A stretch of 64,000 nt of DNA from Arthrobacter sp. PsM3. GTDB taxonomy: Bacteria > Actinomycetota > Actinomycetes > Actinomycetales > Micrococcaceae. Positions 46,198-54,742 of the stretch are shown here, piece after piece. The stretch's first letter is position 1. The number at the start of each line of letters is the position of its first letter. A program made the position numbers and the translations under genes. The stretch is from the NCBI RefSeq assembly GCF_030433895.1, contig NZ_JARUXE010000003.1, positions 1 through 64,000 of the forward strand, read 5' to 3'. The notes beneath the pieces are model-generated. The model saw only the letters and a program-made list of their open reading frames with translations, searched no databases and was not told the DNA's origin.

Positions 46198-47256
46198 CTG
46201 CGGGTCTTTCCGCGGCGGCGCCGTCGTGGTCCGGACGATCAGCTGGTGCGGGGCGACCGTGGAGCGCACCGCCCCGGCGATCCCGCCAAGCTCGTCCAGC
46301 AGCATCTTGGTGCCCAGTTCGGCCTGCTCGTCCGGTCGCTGCCTGACGGTGGTGAGACCCATGGCCTCCGCAAAGTCGTGGTCATCGATCCCGATCACGG
46401 ACAGATCCTCCGGGACCCGGACCCCGGCCCGGTGGGCTTCGAAGATGATCCCCATGGCCATCTCATCCGAGGCGCAGAAGATTGCGGTGGGCTTCGGTCC
46501 GGTCCGGTCCCAGAGCCGGCGGAAGGCGTCCTGGCCGCTGCGGACGGTGAAGTCCCCCCATTCGTCCCATTCCTCCCGGACGTTCAGGCCGGCTTCCGCC
46601 ATTACGTCCTGGAAGGCTTTGATCCGGACCCGCGGCACGTCGAAGTTCAGGTCGGTTTCGTCGTCGCCGTGCAGCAGGGCGATCTCGGTGTGGCCGAGGC
46701 TGATCAGGTGCCGCACGGCCGTTGCGGCGGCGGCGTAGTCGTCGATGCCGATGTAGGGGCATTCCTCGACATGTCCGCCGACGACGATCATAGGGATGTC
46801 GATTTTTTGGAGGTGTTCGATTTCCTCATGCGTCAGTGCCATACAGAGCACCAGCAGCGCGTCGATCTGCTTGTAGACCATGGTCTTGCTGAAGAGCCGT
46901 TCACGGTTGCTGCCGTGGCCGCCGAGGTTGAACAGCGAAAGGTTGTACTGCCGGGCATGCAGTTCCCGGTCCGCGCCCTCGATGGCCTTGGAGAAAAACC
47001 AGCGGCTGACGAACGGTGCCAGGACACCGATGGTCATGGTGCGTCCCGTGGCCAGGCCGGACGCCGAGGAGGAGGCAACGTAGCCCAGGGCCTCGGCGAT
47101 GCCCAGGATCTTCTCCCGGGTGGCCGGCGAAACCCTGGGCAGGCCGCGGACGGCCCGGGACACGGTGGCCGTGGACACTCCGGCGGCGGCGGCCACATCC
47201 TCGATGCTGACGCCGGAGTGGCCGCCGCGCTGCGCCCTGTCTGTTGTCTTAGCCAC
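46072..47256 (-). CDS. LacI-family transcriptional regulator
   Basis: 394 aa from GTG with AAGGGA upstream. HTH SIEDVAAAAGVSTATVSRAV (17-36), hinge, and periplasmic-binding-like effector domain ending about LIVRTTTAPP near 350. About 40 residues beyond that are unlike LacI and lie antisense to the unknown gene, as if the original stop had been lost. It probably represses the sugar ABC operon located just upstream of it, at the cre-like site 50989-51002. Confidence 0.88.
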   Translation of the reverse strand: MAKTTDRAQRGGHSGVSIEDVAAAAGVSTATVSRAVRGLPRVSPATREKILGIAEALGYVASSSASGLATGRTMTIGVLAPFVSRWFFSKAIEGADRELHARQYNLSLFNLGGHGSNRERLFSKTMVYKQIDALLVLCMALTHEEIEHLQKIDIPMIVVGGHVEECPYIGIDDYAAAATAVRHLISLGHTEIALLHGDDETDLNFDVPRVRIKAFQDVMAEAGLNVREEWDEWGDFTVRSGQDAFRRLWDRTGPKPTAIFCASDEMAMGIIFEAHRAGVRVPEDLSVIGIDDHDFAEAMGLTTVRQRPDEQAELGTKMLLDELGGIAGAVRSTVAPHQLIVRTTTAPPRKDPQSGSAGQLPDRDPAGRQPPVGGGSAGHVPLGQALDAQPHIHG

Positions 47257-47350
47257 TGTGTTCCCTTGTCAACTGGGTGCGGAGGCGGCTCGCGGCCTCC
47301 GCAGCACTGGATTAGTCCGCCTCCCCCACGGCAACACCTGCCCGCCCAGG

Positions 47351-47412
47351 CAACGCGGGGTCACTTACCGCCCATAAATGCCCCCGGGATGGGCGCGATG
47401 TGACCCCGCGTT
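47351..47412. repeat. REP-like palindrome, copy 2
   Basis: AACGCGGGGTCAC (47352-47364) pairs perfectly with GTGACCCCGCGTT (47400-47412), with inner CGCCCAT/ATGGGCG arms, the same layout as the copy at 17233-17297. Its right arm overlaps the stop codon of the small membrane protein gene, so it also sits at a 3' end. Confidence 0.8.
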
Positions 47413-47672
47413 CAGTTGCGCCTGGTTGCTGTTCTTTGCGGCAGGCGGCGGCGCAGCCGGATCATTCCGTACAACGCCGCGAGGATGGCCAGCAGGCCCA
47501 GGGCCCAGCCCAGCGCCGGCTGGGCCGTGACCTCCATCCAGACGGTGACCACCAGCAGCACGACCGCCCAGAAACCCAGGAAGCCGATGATGATGTCGAA
47601 ATCCTCCCCGGAGCGGACGCGGCGGTGTTCGCTCCGCACCAGTCCGTGGTTGGGCTCCTTGTTCATCGCCAA
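47412..47672 (-). CDS. Small membrane protein, two predicted helices
   Basis: 86 aa. Two hydrophobic helices (IIIGFLGFWAVVLLVVTVW and LGWALGLLAILAALYGMIRL) between charged ends. Four bases after the downstream permease of the sugar importer, so part of that operon. No family recognised; it may be a small accessory subunit. Confidence 0.75.
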   Translation of the reverse strand: MAMNKEPNHGLVRSEHRRVRSGEDFDIIIGFLGFWAVVLLVVTVWMEVTAQPALGWALGLLAILAALYGMIRLRRRLPQRTATRRN

Positions 47673-47676
47673 CCCG

Positions 47677-48564
47677 TCACTTCACAGCGCCGGCCGTGAG
47701 GCCCGCGACGATCTTGCGCTGGAAGACCAGCACCAGGACCACCAGCGGAATCGTGACGATCGTTCCGGCGGCCATGATGGCCGTGTAGGGGATCTGGTTC
47801 GGCTGGGCACCGGCGAAGCTGGCGATCGCAACGGTCACCGGCTGGGTCTTGTCGCTGGAGAGCTGGCTGGCGATCAGGAATTCATTCCAGGAGGAGATGA
47901 ACGCCAGGATCGCCGTCGTGAAGATGGCCGGCGCGGCCAAGGGCATGATCACCCGACGGAACGCCTGTCCCTGGGTGCAGCCGTCCACGCGCGCCGCTTC
48001 CTCGAGCTCCCACGGCATTTCCCGGAAGAAGGAGGTCATCGTGTAGACCGTCAGCGGGAGGACGAAGGAGATGTTCGGAATGATCAGGGCCTGATACGTG
48101 CCCATCCATCCGATGGTGGTGAACAGCTGGAACAGCGGCGTGATGAGGGCGACGCCGGGGAACATGGAGGCCCCCAGGATGAAGCCGAGCACCAGGTACT
48201 TGAAACGGAAGTTCAAGCGTGCCAGCGCGTAGGCGGCAAACACGCCGATCAGCAGCGAAACGATCGTGACGACGGCACCGATGAACAAGCTGTTGAGCAG
48301 AGCCTGGCCGAAGTGGTTGCCGAAGGACTCGTCGAACGCCGTCCTGAAGTTGTCCAGGGTCACATGGGTCGGCAGCACCGAGGTGTCGTAGGTGTAGCCG
48401 ACGTCGCGGAACGCCGTCACCACCATCCAGTAGGCCGGAGCCAGGCACCAGATGAGGATCACGACGGCGCTGATGTAGGTGCGGCCGCTCGCCCACTTTT
48501 CGCGGTTCTGCGCCACCTTGCGGCCACGGTCCTGCCTGGCCCGGAGTTCGGTCGCGGCGGTCAT
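47677..48564 (-). CDS. Sugar ABC transporter permease (MalG/CUT1 type)
   Basis: 295 aa, six helices. The EAA loop EEAARVDGCTQGQAFRRVIM couples to an ATPase. Inner-membrane half of a CUT1 carbohydrate importer; start ATG overlaps the upstream permease stop by four bases. Substrate not readable from sequence; the LacI regulator and CUT1 type suggest an oligosaccharide or glucoside. Confidence 0.9.
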   Translation of the reverse strand: MTAATELRARQDRGRKVAQNREKWASGRTYISAVVILIWCLAPAYWMVVTAFRDVGYTYDTSVLPTHVTLDNFRTAFDESFGNHFGQALLNSLFIGAVVTIVSLLIGVFAAYALARLNFRFKYLVLGFILGASMFPGVALITPLFQLFTTIGWMGTYQALIIPNISFVLPLTVYTMTSFFREMPWELEEAARVDGCTQGQAFRRVIMPLAAPAIFTTAILAFISSWNEFLIASQLSSDKTQPVTVAIASFAGAQPNQIPYTAIMAAGTIVTIPLVVLVLVFQRKIVAGLTAGAVK

Positions 48565-49598
48565 TTCTTCCCCTTAGCTGCGCCGGTTTGCTGCTCCACG
48601 ACGTTCGCCCCGAGGAAGCGCACGAAGATGAAGGCCACAAGAAAGATGATGATGAACGTAATGGTGGACAAGGCCGCGGCAGCGTTGAACCCTTGCCTGA
48701 TCTGGTTGATCACAAGGATCGAGAGCGTGGTGGTGTTGTTGGCTCCGCCGGTGAGGATGTACGGGAGGTCGAACATCCGGAGGGCATCCAGGGTGCGGAA
48801 GAGGATGGCCACCATCAGCGCCGGCTTCACCAGCGGCAGGGTGATCATCCGGAACCGCTGCCAGGCGGAAGCGCCGTCGACCTTTGCCGCCTCATACACC
48901 TCGGCGGGAATCATCTGCAGCCCGGCGAGAATCAACAGCGCCATGAACGGTGTCGTCTTCCAGACATCCGCAATGATCACTGCCCACCGGGCCGGCCACT
49001 CGCTGCCGGTCCACAGGATCGTAGTGCTGAAGAGTTTGTTGCCGATGCCTTCGAAAGCGAAGATGAACAGCCACAGCTTGGCCGTGACGGCGGTGGGGAT
49101 GGCCCACGGCACCAGAACGGCTGCGCGGACCAGGCTGCGGCCCTTGAAGGCCCGCGCCATGATCATTGCCATCCAGAAGCCAAGGACTGTTTCCAGGGTG
49201 ACGGTGACGATGGTGAAGAAGAAGGTCGTCCCGGTGGCGGACCAGAACTGTGCGCCGAGCGTTCCGGGCGGGCAGGCCACCGTTCCGCCGTCCGGCGCGG
49301 CGCACTGCTGGAAAATCCAGTTGGCGTAGTTCGAGAAACCAGCCGCGCCGCCCGCAACGAACAGCCCCGTCTCAGGGTCAAGGCCGGCGTCTTTCTGGAA
49401 CGACATTATGACGGCGCTGATGATCGGGTAGACGATCACGATTCCCAGCGCGATGATGGTTGGCGCCAGGAGCCACGCTGCCCACCTGCCCTGGCTCGCT
49501 ATGACATTGTCCTCCCCGACGCCCTTGGGTGCGTGGCGGACCGGAGCCCCGCCCGACGCCGGTTCCTTGACCGGCGTCGGGCCCAATTCAGTTGCCAT
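48561..49598 (-). CDS. Sugar ABC transporter permease (MalF/CUT1 type)
   Basis: 345 aa from ATG at 49598; the frame is open 33 codons upstream without homology. EAA loop YEAAKVDGASAWQRFRMITL in the C-terminal half and a long extracellular loop after helix 1. Seven bases after the substrate-binding protein gene and overlapping the second permease, so all are one operon. Confidence 0.9.
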   Translation of the reverse strand: MATELGPTPVKEPASGGAPVRHAPKGVGEDNVIASQGRWAAWLLAPTIIALGIVIVYPIISAVIMSFQKDAGLDPETGLFVAGGAAGFSNYANWIFQQCAAPDGGTVACPPGTLGAQFWSATGTTFFFTIVTVTLETVLGFWMAMIMARAFKGRSLVRAAVLVPWAIPTAVTAKLWLFIFAFEGIGNKLFSTTILWTGSEWPARWAVIIADVWKTTPFMALLILAGLQMIPAEVYEAAKVDGASAWQRFRMITLPLVKPALMVAILFRTLDALRMFDLPYILTGGANNTTTLSILVINQIRQGFNAAAALSTITFIIIFLVAFIFVRFLGANVVEQQTGAAKGKK

Positions 49599-49605
49599 GA
49601 TGTAC

Positions 49606-50901
49606 CTACTGTCCCGCGCTAGCGGACTCGATGGACTTTTGCATGTCGGACAATGCCGCGTCGACAGTCTTCTCACCCTTGATGGCTGCGTAGGCATTCT
49701 CCTGGATGGCCTTGGTGACGGCCGGGTAGAACGGCGTGACCGGGCGCGGCACGGCGTTCTCGATCGAGGTCTTCAGCACCGGCAGGTACGGCAGCTTGGC
49801 GACCAGTTCGGCATCGCCGTACAGGGAGCCGAGGACCGGTGCGAGCGAACCCTGGGTGGCGAAGAACTTCTGCGTCTCTTCAGTGGTGAGGAATTTCAGG
49901 AAGTCCAGCGCGGTGGCCTTGTTCTTGGAGTAGACGCTGACCGCGGCGCTGTGTCCGCCGAGGGACGAGGCGCCCGGACCGGACTTGCCCGGGAGGGCAG
50001 TCATGCCCAGGACATCCTTGACCTTGGAGGAGCCTTCGGTGGTGGCCAGGTTGTACACGTAGGGCCAGTTGCGCAGGAACAGCAACTTGCCGTCCTGGAA
50101 CGCCTGGCGGCTCTCCTCCTCCTGGAAGGTGATGGCTTCCTTCGGGATCTGGCCGCCGGCGTAGGCCTTGGCCAGGTTACCGAGGCCTGCCCTTGCCTCA
50201 GGCGTGTTCAGGCTGGGCTTGCCGTCCTTGTCCAGCACGGAGCCGCCGGCGGAGTTGATCGCCTCGGAGGCGTTGACCGTCAACCCCTCGTACTTCTTAA
50301 ACTGGCCGGAATAGCAACCCATGTTGTTGGCCGTGGCGATGGAGCACATGCTCATCATCTCGTCCCACGTCTTCGGCGGTGTGGGGACCAGATCCTTGCG
50401 GTAGTACAGGATGCCGCCGTCGGAAGACTCCGGCGCCGCGTACAGCGTGCCCTTGTAGGACGCGGCCTGGACGGTCGGCTTCAACATCTTCGAGGTGTCA
50501 AGCGCCATCTTGTCCTTGAGCGGCTGCAGCCAGCCCTTGGCGGCGAATTCGGCGGTCCAGACGACGTCGACACTCGCCACGTCGTAGTTGGCGTTCTTCG
50601 CCTGGAAGTTCTGCACAAGGTCATCGTGCTGCTGGTCGGCGTTGTCCGTCTGCTCCTTGAACGTGACCTGCTCGTTCGGGTGGGCGGCGTTCCACTTGTC
50701 GATCAGCGGGCGGACCACGTTGCTGTTGTCCTTGCCCTGGACGTAGGTGATGGGGCCGCGCCCGTCCAGGCCGTTCGCGGCGTCTCCGCCGCCGCTGCCG
50801 CCGGCAGCAGTACCGCCGCCTCCTCCGCCGCCACAGGCGGACAGGGTGATGGCGAGAACGCCTGCTGTGGCTACGGGAAGTAGGAACTTCGATTTCTTCA
50901 T
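49606..50901 (-). CDS. Sugar ABC transporter substrate-binding lipoprotein
   Basis: 431 aa. Lipoprotein signal MKKSKFLLPV...LSAC with lipidated C23, then a Gly-rich spacer and a family 1 extracellular solute-binding fold. Captures the sugar at the cell surface for the two permeases that follow. GAGGAG precedes ATG. No ATP-binding subunit is encoded in the window. Confidence 0.92.
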   Translation of the reverse strand: MKKSKFLLPVATAGVLAITLSACGGGGGGGTAAGGSGGGDAANGLDGRGPITYVQGKDNSNVVRPLIDKWNAAHPNEQVTFKEQTDNADQQHDDLVQNFQAKNANYDVASVDVVWTAEFAAKGWLQPLKDKMALDTSKMLKPTVQAASYKGTLYAAPESSDGGILYYRKDLVPTPPKTWDEMMSMCSIATANNMGCYSGQFKKYEGLTVNASEAINSAGGSVLDKDGKPSLNTPEARAGLGNLAKAYAGGQIPKEAITFQEEESRQAFQDGKLLFLRNWPYVYNLATTEGSSKVKDVLGMTALPGKSGPGASSLGGHSAAVSVYSKNKATALDFLKFLTTEETQKFFATQGSLAPVLGSLYGDAELVAKLPYLPVLKTSIENAVPRPVTPFYPAVTKAIQENAYAAIKGEKTVDAALSDMQKSIESASAGQ

Positions 50902-50988
50902 TCTGGGGGGTCTCCTCGCTGAGTACCGGACAAAAAACGGCGTGCGTTCATGTGGTGCCCATCACAATAATCATCATGCGGTGAGGAA

Positions 50989-51002
50989 TGCAAGCGTTTA
51001 CA
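50989..51002 (-). promoter_or_regulatory. LacI/cre-like operator of the sugar importer operon
   Basis: TGTAAACGCTTGCA on the minus strand, about 90 bases before the binding-protein start, fits the TGNAANCGNTNNCA pattern of LacI-family operators. Bases 50902-50988 contain the leader; 51003-51149 show nothing clear. Confidence 0.6.
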
Positions 51003-51149
51003 CAGAAGCTTTACGGAAAGGAGACCCTTGTGCGGCGCACAGTTTTATGAGCCGATCGGCACCATTTCAACGCAACCGGCCTGCGGGGCAGCCCCGCCGG
51101 GCCGCGCAAACATCGTGCAGACCTATTGCCGGAAGCTCACCCCGCCGGG

Positions 51150-51761
51150 TCACCGGACCCGCTCGGCCCGCCCGAACCTCGACCGGGCACCGGCGCCGAT
51201 ATGAATGAGCACGGGGGTGCGTTTGCCGATCGCGACATCGAGCGCCCCCACGAGGGCGGACACCTCGGCCGCAAGCCGCTGCGGGGCCACGCCCTGGCGT
51301 GGCTCGATTCGGATTTTCAGGGCCGGCTCGCCGCGGAACTCGTAGGTGGCGACGCTGACGCCGGCCAGGTCGTGACGGTCTGCCAGGGCGGCTCGGAGCG
51401 CCTGCTCGGCCACCGCGCTGCCGATCCTGACGTTTCCGGGCACCTCGCCCGGGTCCTCTTCCGAGACGAGGAGGTTGGCCCTGCCCCTGCCCTGCTGGGC
51501 GGCCCAGGCCACCATCACGCCGACCACCAGAAGCAGTGCCAGGACCACCACAAGCCACAGCCAGCTCTCCGAGCGCCCCGGGAAACGCGTGCGCTCGAAG
51601 AGGTCACGCCAGATACTCCAGACCCCGGCGGCCCAGTCCTGCCACCACCGTCCCACGGCGGGAACGCTCGCGAGCAGGATGAGCAGGACTCCGATGGCGA
51701 GGAGCTTAAGGCCCAGGATGCCGAGCAAGATCCGGTTGAGGATGCGGGGGGTGCCGTTCAC
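51150..51761 (-). CDS. amaP: AmaP-like alkaline-shock membrane anchor protein
   Basis: 203 aa. Two helices in the N-terminal 90 residues (LLAIGVLLILLASVPAVG and WLWLVVVLALLLVVGVMVAW) and a soluble Asp23-like C-terminal part, the layout of AmaP, which anchors Asp23 to the membrane in staphylococci. Last gene of a five-gene operon in which every junction is a four-base ATGA/GTGA-type overlap. Confidence 0.75.
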   Translation of the reverse strand: MNGTPRILNRILLGILGLKLLAIGVLLILLASVPAVGRWWQDWAAGVWSIWRDLFERTRFPGRSESWLWLVVVLALLLVVGVMVAWAAQQGRGRANLLVSEEDPGEVPGNVRIGSAVAEQALRAALADRHDLAGVSVATYEFRGEPALKIRIEPRQGVAPQRLAAEVSALVGALDVAIGKRTPVLIHIGAGARSRFGRAERVR

Positions 51762-52432
51762 GCGCCAACCACCCCTGCCGAGGAGACACTGACTCGAACG
51801 TCCGGCAGGGGTGACGGGTTCATGTCCCGGAGTTCATCCAGCACGGCTGCGCGGACGGCGTCCGGGCTCAGCGGCACGCCGGAGGTCGGCCGGACATTGA
51901 CCTGCACCTGCCGTCGGGACACGGTCACCATCACCTGTTCCTGACTCAAATTGGCCGCCACCCGTGCCCGGCGTGCCAGGGCGGAGGCGATCACCTCGTC
52001 GTCCACGACGACGGCGGCGCGGCGGTCCCGCAGCAGATGGCGGGCCCTCCGTCCGGGCAGTACCGCGTTCAGGAGGAAAAACAGCCCGGCCATCACCAGC
52101 ACCGCACCTAGGACACCGAGCAACAGCGGCGGGACCCCGTCCGGGAGCGCCACCAGCTGCTCCGCCGCAATTTGCGGATCCACGAGCCAAGGCGGCTGCC
52201 CGACCGCCCGGACGGCGGTTTCGAGGAGGGCATAGCCGCACAGCGCGATCACGAGGACGGCGGCAATGATCGAGGCCACGGCCCTCGAGGAGTGGGTTTC
52301 GCGCTTGAGGATCACTGCCATGCCCGCGGCGCCGTTCGCCTCGGGGGCGGGACCGGCCGCCGAAGGTGCGGCGCCGGGAGCGGGCGGACCGTAGCTCCCG
52401 TGGCCGGAATCGTGATCGGTGTCCTGGCTCAC
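51758..52432 (-). CDS. DUF6286-type membrane protein of the Asp23 operon
   Basis: 224 aa. A polar Pro/Gly-rich N-terminus (~40 residues), two helices (AVASIIAAVLVIALCGYALL and LLGVLGAVLVMAGLFFLLNAV) and a C-terminal domain with the RVAANLSQEQVMVTV pattern seen in actinobacterial DUF6286 proteins of Asp23 clusters. Function unknown. Confidence 0.7.
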   Translation of the reverse strand: MSQDTDHDSGHGSYGPPAPGAAPSAAGPAPEANGAAGMAVILKRETHSSRAVASIIAAVLVIALCGYALLETAVRAVGQPPWLVDPQIAAEQLVALPDGVPPLLLGVLGAVLVMAGLFFLLNAVLPGRRARHLLRDRRAAVVVDDEVIASALARRARVAANLSQEQVMVTVSRRQVQVNVRPTSGVPLSPDAVRAAVLDELRDMNPSPLPDVRVSVSSAGVVGA

Positions 52433-52809
52433 TGGACCCGGCCTCCTTCACTCACGCTGGCGCCGCTGATCCGGATGTCCACCCGGCTCAGCTGGGCACC
52501 GCTCAGCTCGGTCACGCGGTCCAGGATGTTGGCTTTGGCAGCCACGGCCCGGTCCCAGATGGAACCGCCGAAGGCCGCGACCCGTGCGGCGTCCCGCAGC
52601 ACTGCCGTGAGCGAGGGGACGGTGATGGGCGCGACAAGTGACAGGGCCAGGAGACCGTCGTCGTCCGACCACTCGGCCCGGACCTCCTGCAGTGTGACGC
52701 CGAGGGATTCCGCCGCGGCGGCCCGCGCCACGCTGGTGAGCGCCTGGGTGCTGATCCTGGTGTGTCCTGCCATGGCAGCGGCGTGGACAGCACCAGCGGT
52801 GCCGCTCAT
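52429..52809 (-). CDS. Small Asp23/Gls24-like protein
   Basis: 126 aa, no signal peptide or helix. A degenerate Asp23-type fold is suggested by ISTQALTSVARAAAAESLGV and the RVDIRISGAS end. Middle gene of the operon; role unknown. Confidence 0.65.
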   Translation of the reverse strand: MSGTAGAVHAAAMAGHTRISTQALTSVARAAAAESLGVTLQEVRAEWSDDDGLLALSLVAPITVPSLTAVLRDAARVAAFGGSIWDRAVAAKANILDRVTELSGAQLSRVDIRISGASVSEGGRVQ

Positions 52810-52997
52810 GAGGAGGAACGCCGGCCTGTGAGGGCGTCAAGCACGCTGCGCAGGTCCAGTTTCCCTTCCGCGGCGCGGCCCAGCAGGGCTCCGATCCCCA
52901 TGAACAGCAGGGCGCCCAGGAAACCCCAGACGCCGAACTGGAAGGCCATGAACGCCACGAAGGCACCCGCTGCGATCCCCACAACCGTCAGATTCAC
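52806..52997 (-). CDS. Small DUF2273-like membrane protein
   Basis: 63 aa with two hydrophobic segments (VVGIAAGAFVAFMAFQFGVW and FLGALLFMGIGALLG) and a basic C-terminus, the size and layout of the DUF2273 protein that follows asp23 in Gram-positive bacteria. Confidence 0.75.
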   Translation of the reverse strand: MNLTVVGIAAGAFVAFMAFQFGVWGFLGALLFMGIGALLGRAAEGKLDLRSVLDALTGRRSSS

Positions 52998-53458
52998 TGG
53001 ATTGCCTCCCTTGCGGTCCGGTTCTCGGCCGGGGCGCCGGGCTTCGGCGGGCCGGGCACGTAGACGTCGGTGATTTCGATGTTGACTTCGATGACCTGGA
53101 GCCCCACAAGCTCTTCGACCGCCGAATACACGGCAGCCCGGATCTGGTCCGCCAGGGCGTGAAGGGGCGTGCCGTAGAGCGCCACCAGGTCGATATCGAC
53201 AGCCACCTGGGTTTCGCCGACCTCGGCGCGGACACCGGCGGCGTGGTCCGAGCTGCCGACGGCGTCACGGAAGGCGCCGAGCGCGCGGGACGGACCTGTC
53301 CCCAGGGAGTAGACACCGGGAACTGCCCGGGCCGCGATGCCCGCGACTTTCGCGACGGCGGCTTCGGAAATGACGGTCCGGCCACCGCCGGGCATTGGCG
53401 CGTTGACTGGCAGTTCGGGCACCACAGCCGGAATGGGTTGAGAATTCTGGTATTCCAC
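52994..53458 (-). CDS. asp23: Asp23/Gls24-family envelope stress response protein
   Basis: 154 aa from GTG with GGGGGAG upstream. Asp23 core: TVISEAAVAKVAGIAARAVPGV (~28-50), VAVDIDLVALYG and VNIEITDVYVPG. Membrane-associated envelope-stress protein; first gene of the five-gene operon, so it sets expression of the rest. Confidence 0.88.
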   Translation of the reverse strand: MEYQNSQPIPAVVPELPVNAPMPGGGRTVISEAAVAKVAGIAARAVPGVYSLGTGPSRALGAFRDAVGSSDHAAGVRAEVGETQVAVDIDLVALYGTPLHALADQIRAAVYSAVEELVGLQVIEVNIEITDVYVPGPPKPGAPAENRTAREAIQ

Positions 53459-53657
53459 GAGGCACTCCCCCTTCTCTTTGTGACCACCCTAGTACCTGCC
53501 AACGACAAGGCGCCCGTCCGGGTCCCGCTGCGGGCAGGGGCGGTTAGCGGCTAACCCGGCGAGCCGGCCGCCGTCGGCCTGGCGTTAGAGAAGAAAAGCC
53601 CCAGTTCCATCGGGACACTCAAAGCCGGGCACTCCCCCCGTTGCCCATATTCCGCGG

Positions 53658-53690
53658 AACCCCACGCAACCCCACGCAACCCCACGCAAC
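53658..53690. repeat. 10-bp tandem repeat, three copies
   Basis: CCCACGCAAC occurs three times in a row (53661-53690). It lies in the 345-base gap (53459-53803) between asp23 and the ABC exporter; the rest of the gap holds only the exporter promoter. Confidence 0.75.
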
Positions 53691-53790
53691 CGGGACCATC
53701 CTTTCAGTTGTCCCAAAGGTGCCGCGACGACCACAGGTTTACACGGACAATTTTGGGACGGTTCACGACGGATGTCAGCGATGTGCCGGT

Positions 53791-53796
53791 TACAGT
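53791..53796 (+). promoter_or_regulatory. -10 box of leaderless promoter for the ABC exporter
   Basis: TACAGT, seven bases before ATG at 53804; no Shine-Dalgarno. Confidence 0.5.
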
Positions 53797-53803
53797 GGTG
53801 GGC

Positions 53804-54736
53804 ATGACGTTGGGGGACGCGGCCACGGAGCCGCTGGTACACATTCAGGATTTCAGGATGGATTTCGGGGACACGACGGTCATCAAAGACCTGTCCTTCG
53901 ACGTCCGGGCCGGGGAAACGTTCGGGTTCCTCGGCAGCAACGGATCCGGTAAAACCACGACCCTCCGGGCGCTGCTGGGGATCTACCAGCCGAGCGCCGG
54001 GACCCTGCACATCGGCGGCAAAAACTTCGACCCGCGCGACGGGGCGCGCCTGGGGTACCTGCCCGAGGAACGCGGCCTGTACAAGAAAGAGTCTGTCCTG
54101 GACGTCATGGTCTACTTCGGCCGGCTCAAAGGCCTGGACAAAACCCACGCCAAAGCCTGGTCCCGGCAGTACCTGGAACGCGTCGGCCTCGCCGACAGGG
54201 CGACCATGCGGCTGGATAAGCTCTCTGGCGGGCAGCAGCAGAAAATCCAGCTCGGCGTGACCATCATGAACGACCCCGAGCTGCTGATCCTGGACGAACC
54301 CACCAAGGGCTTCGACCCGGTCAACCGCCGCCTGCTGATGGACATCATCGAAGAACAAAAACTCGCCGGCGCGACCGTCATCATGGTTACCCACCAAATG
54401 GAAGAAGTCGAGCGCCTCTGCGACCGGGTGATCCTGCTCAAAGACGGCACCTCCCGCGCCTACGGCACGGTCGCGGAAGTCCAGGAACAATTCGGCGGAA
54501 CCCGCTACCGGCTCTCCTACGACGGGGCGCTGCCACCCTCGGCCTTTTACGACATCGTCACCGATGCCGGCGGTAACGCCGAACTCTCCCCCCGCCCCGG
54601 AGGGGACGAAAGGGCCGTCCTGCGTGAACTCATCGACCGGGGCGTGGCCGTGCGGTCCTTCACCACCGCCAGGACGTCCCTGGATGAGGTCTTCATCAAG
54701 GTCTACGGCGAGAACCACGAAATGGCGGAGGTCTGA
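53804..54736 (+). CDS. ABC transporter ATP-binding protein (NatA-like)
   Basis: 310 aa. Walker A GSNGSGKTT near 46, signature LSGGQQQKIQLG, Walker B LLILDEPTKGFDP, and a C-terminal DUF4162-like extension typical of drug/sodium-efflux ATPases. Pairs with the permease 6 bases downstream. The frame is open 32 codons upstream, but the TACAGT box supports ATG at 53804. Substrate unknown. Confidence 0.9.
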   Translation: MTLGDAATEPLVHIQDFRMDFGDTTVIKDLSFDVRAGETFGFLGSNGSGKTTTLRALLGIYQPSAGTLHIGGKNFDPRDGARLGYLPEERGLYKKESVLDVMVYFGRLKGLDKTHAKAWSRQYLERVGLADRATMRLDKLSGGQQQKIQLGVTIMNDPELLILDEPTKGFDPVNRRLLMDIIEEQKLAGATVIMVTHQMEEVERLCDRVILLKDGTSRAYGTVAEVQEQFGGTRYRLSYDGALPPSAFYDIVTDAGGNAELSPRPGGDERAVLRELIDRGVAVRSFTTARTSLDEVFIKVYGENHEMAEV

Positions 54737-54742
54737 AACCCG

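Noticed and set aside
49453..50883. 476-codon plus-strand frame antisense to the sugar-binding protein
   Set aside because: The minus strand has a lipobox signal, ribosome-binding site and binding-protein fold; the antisense frame has none.
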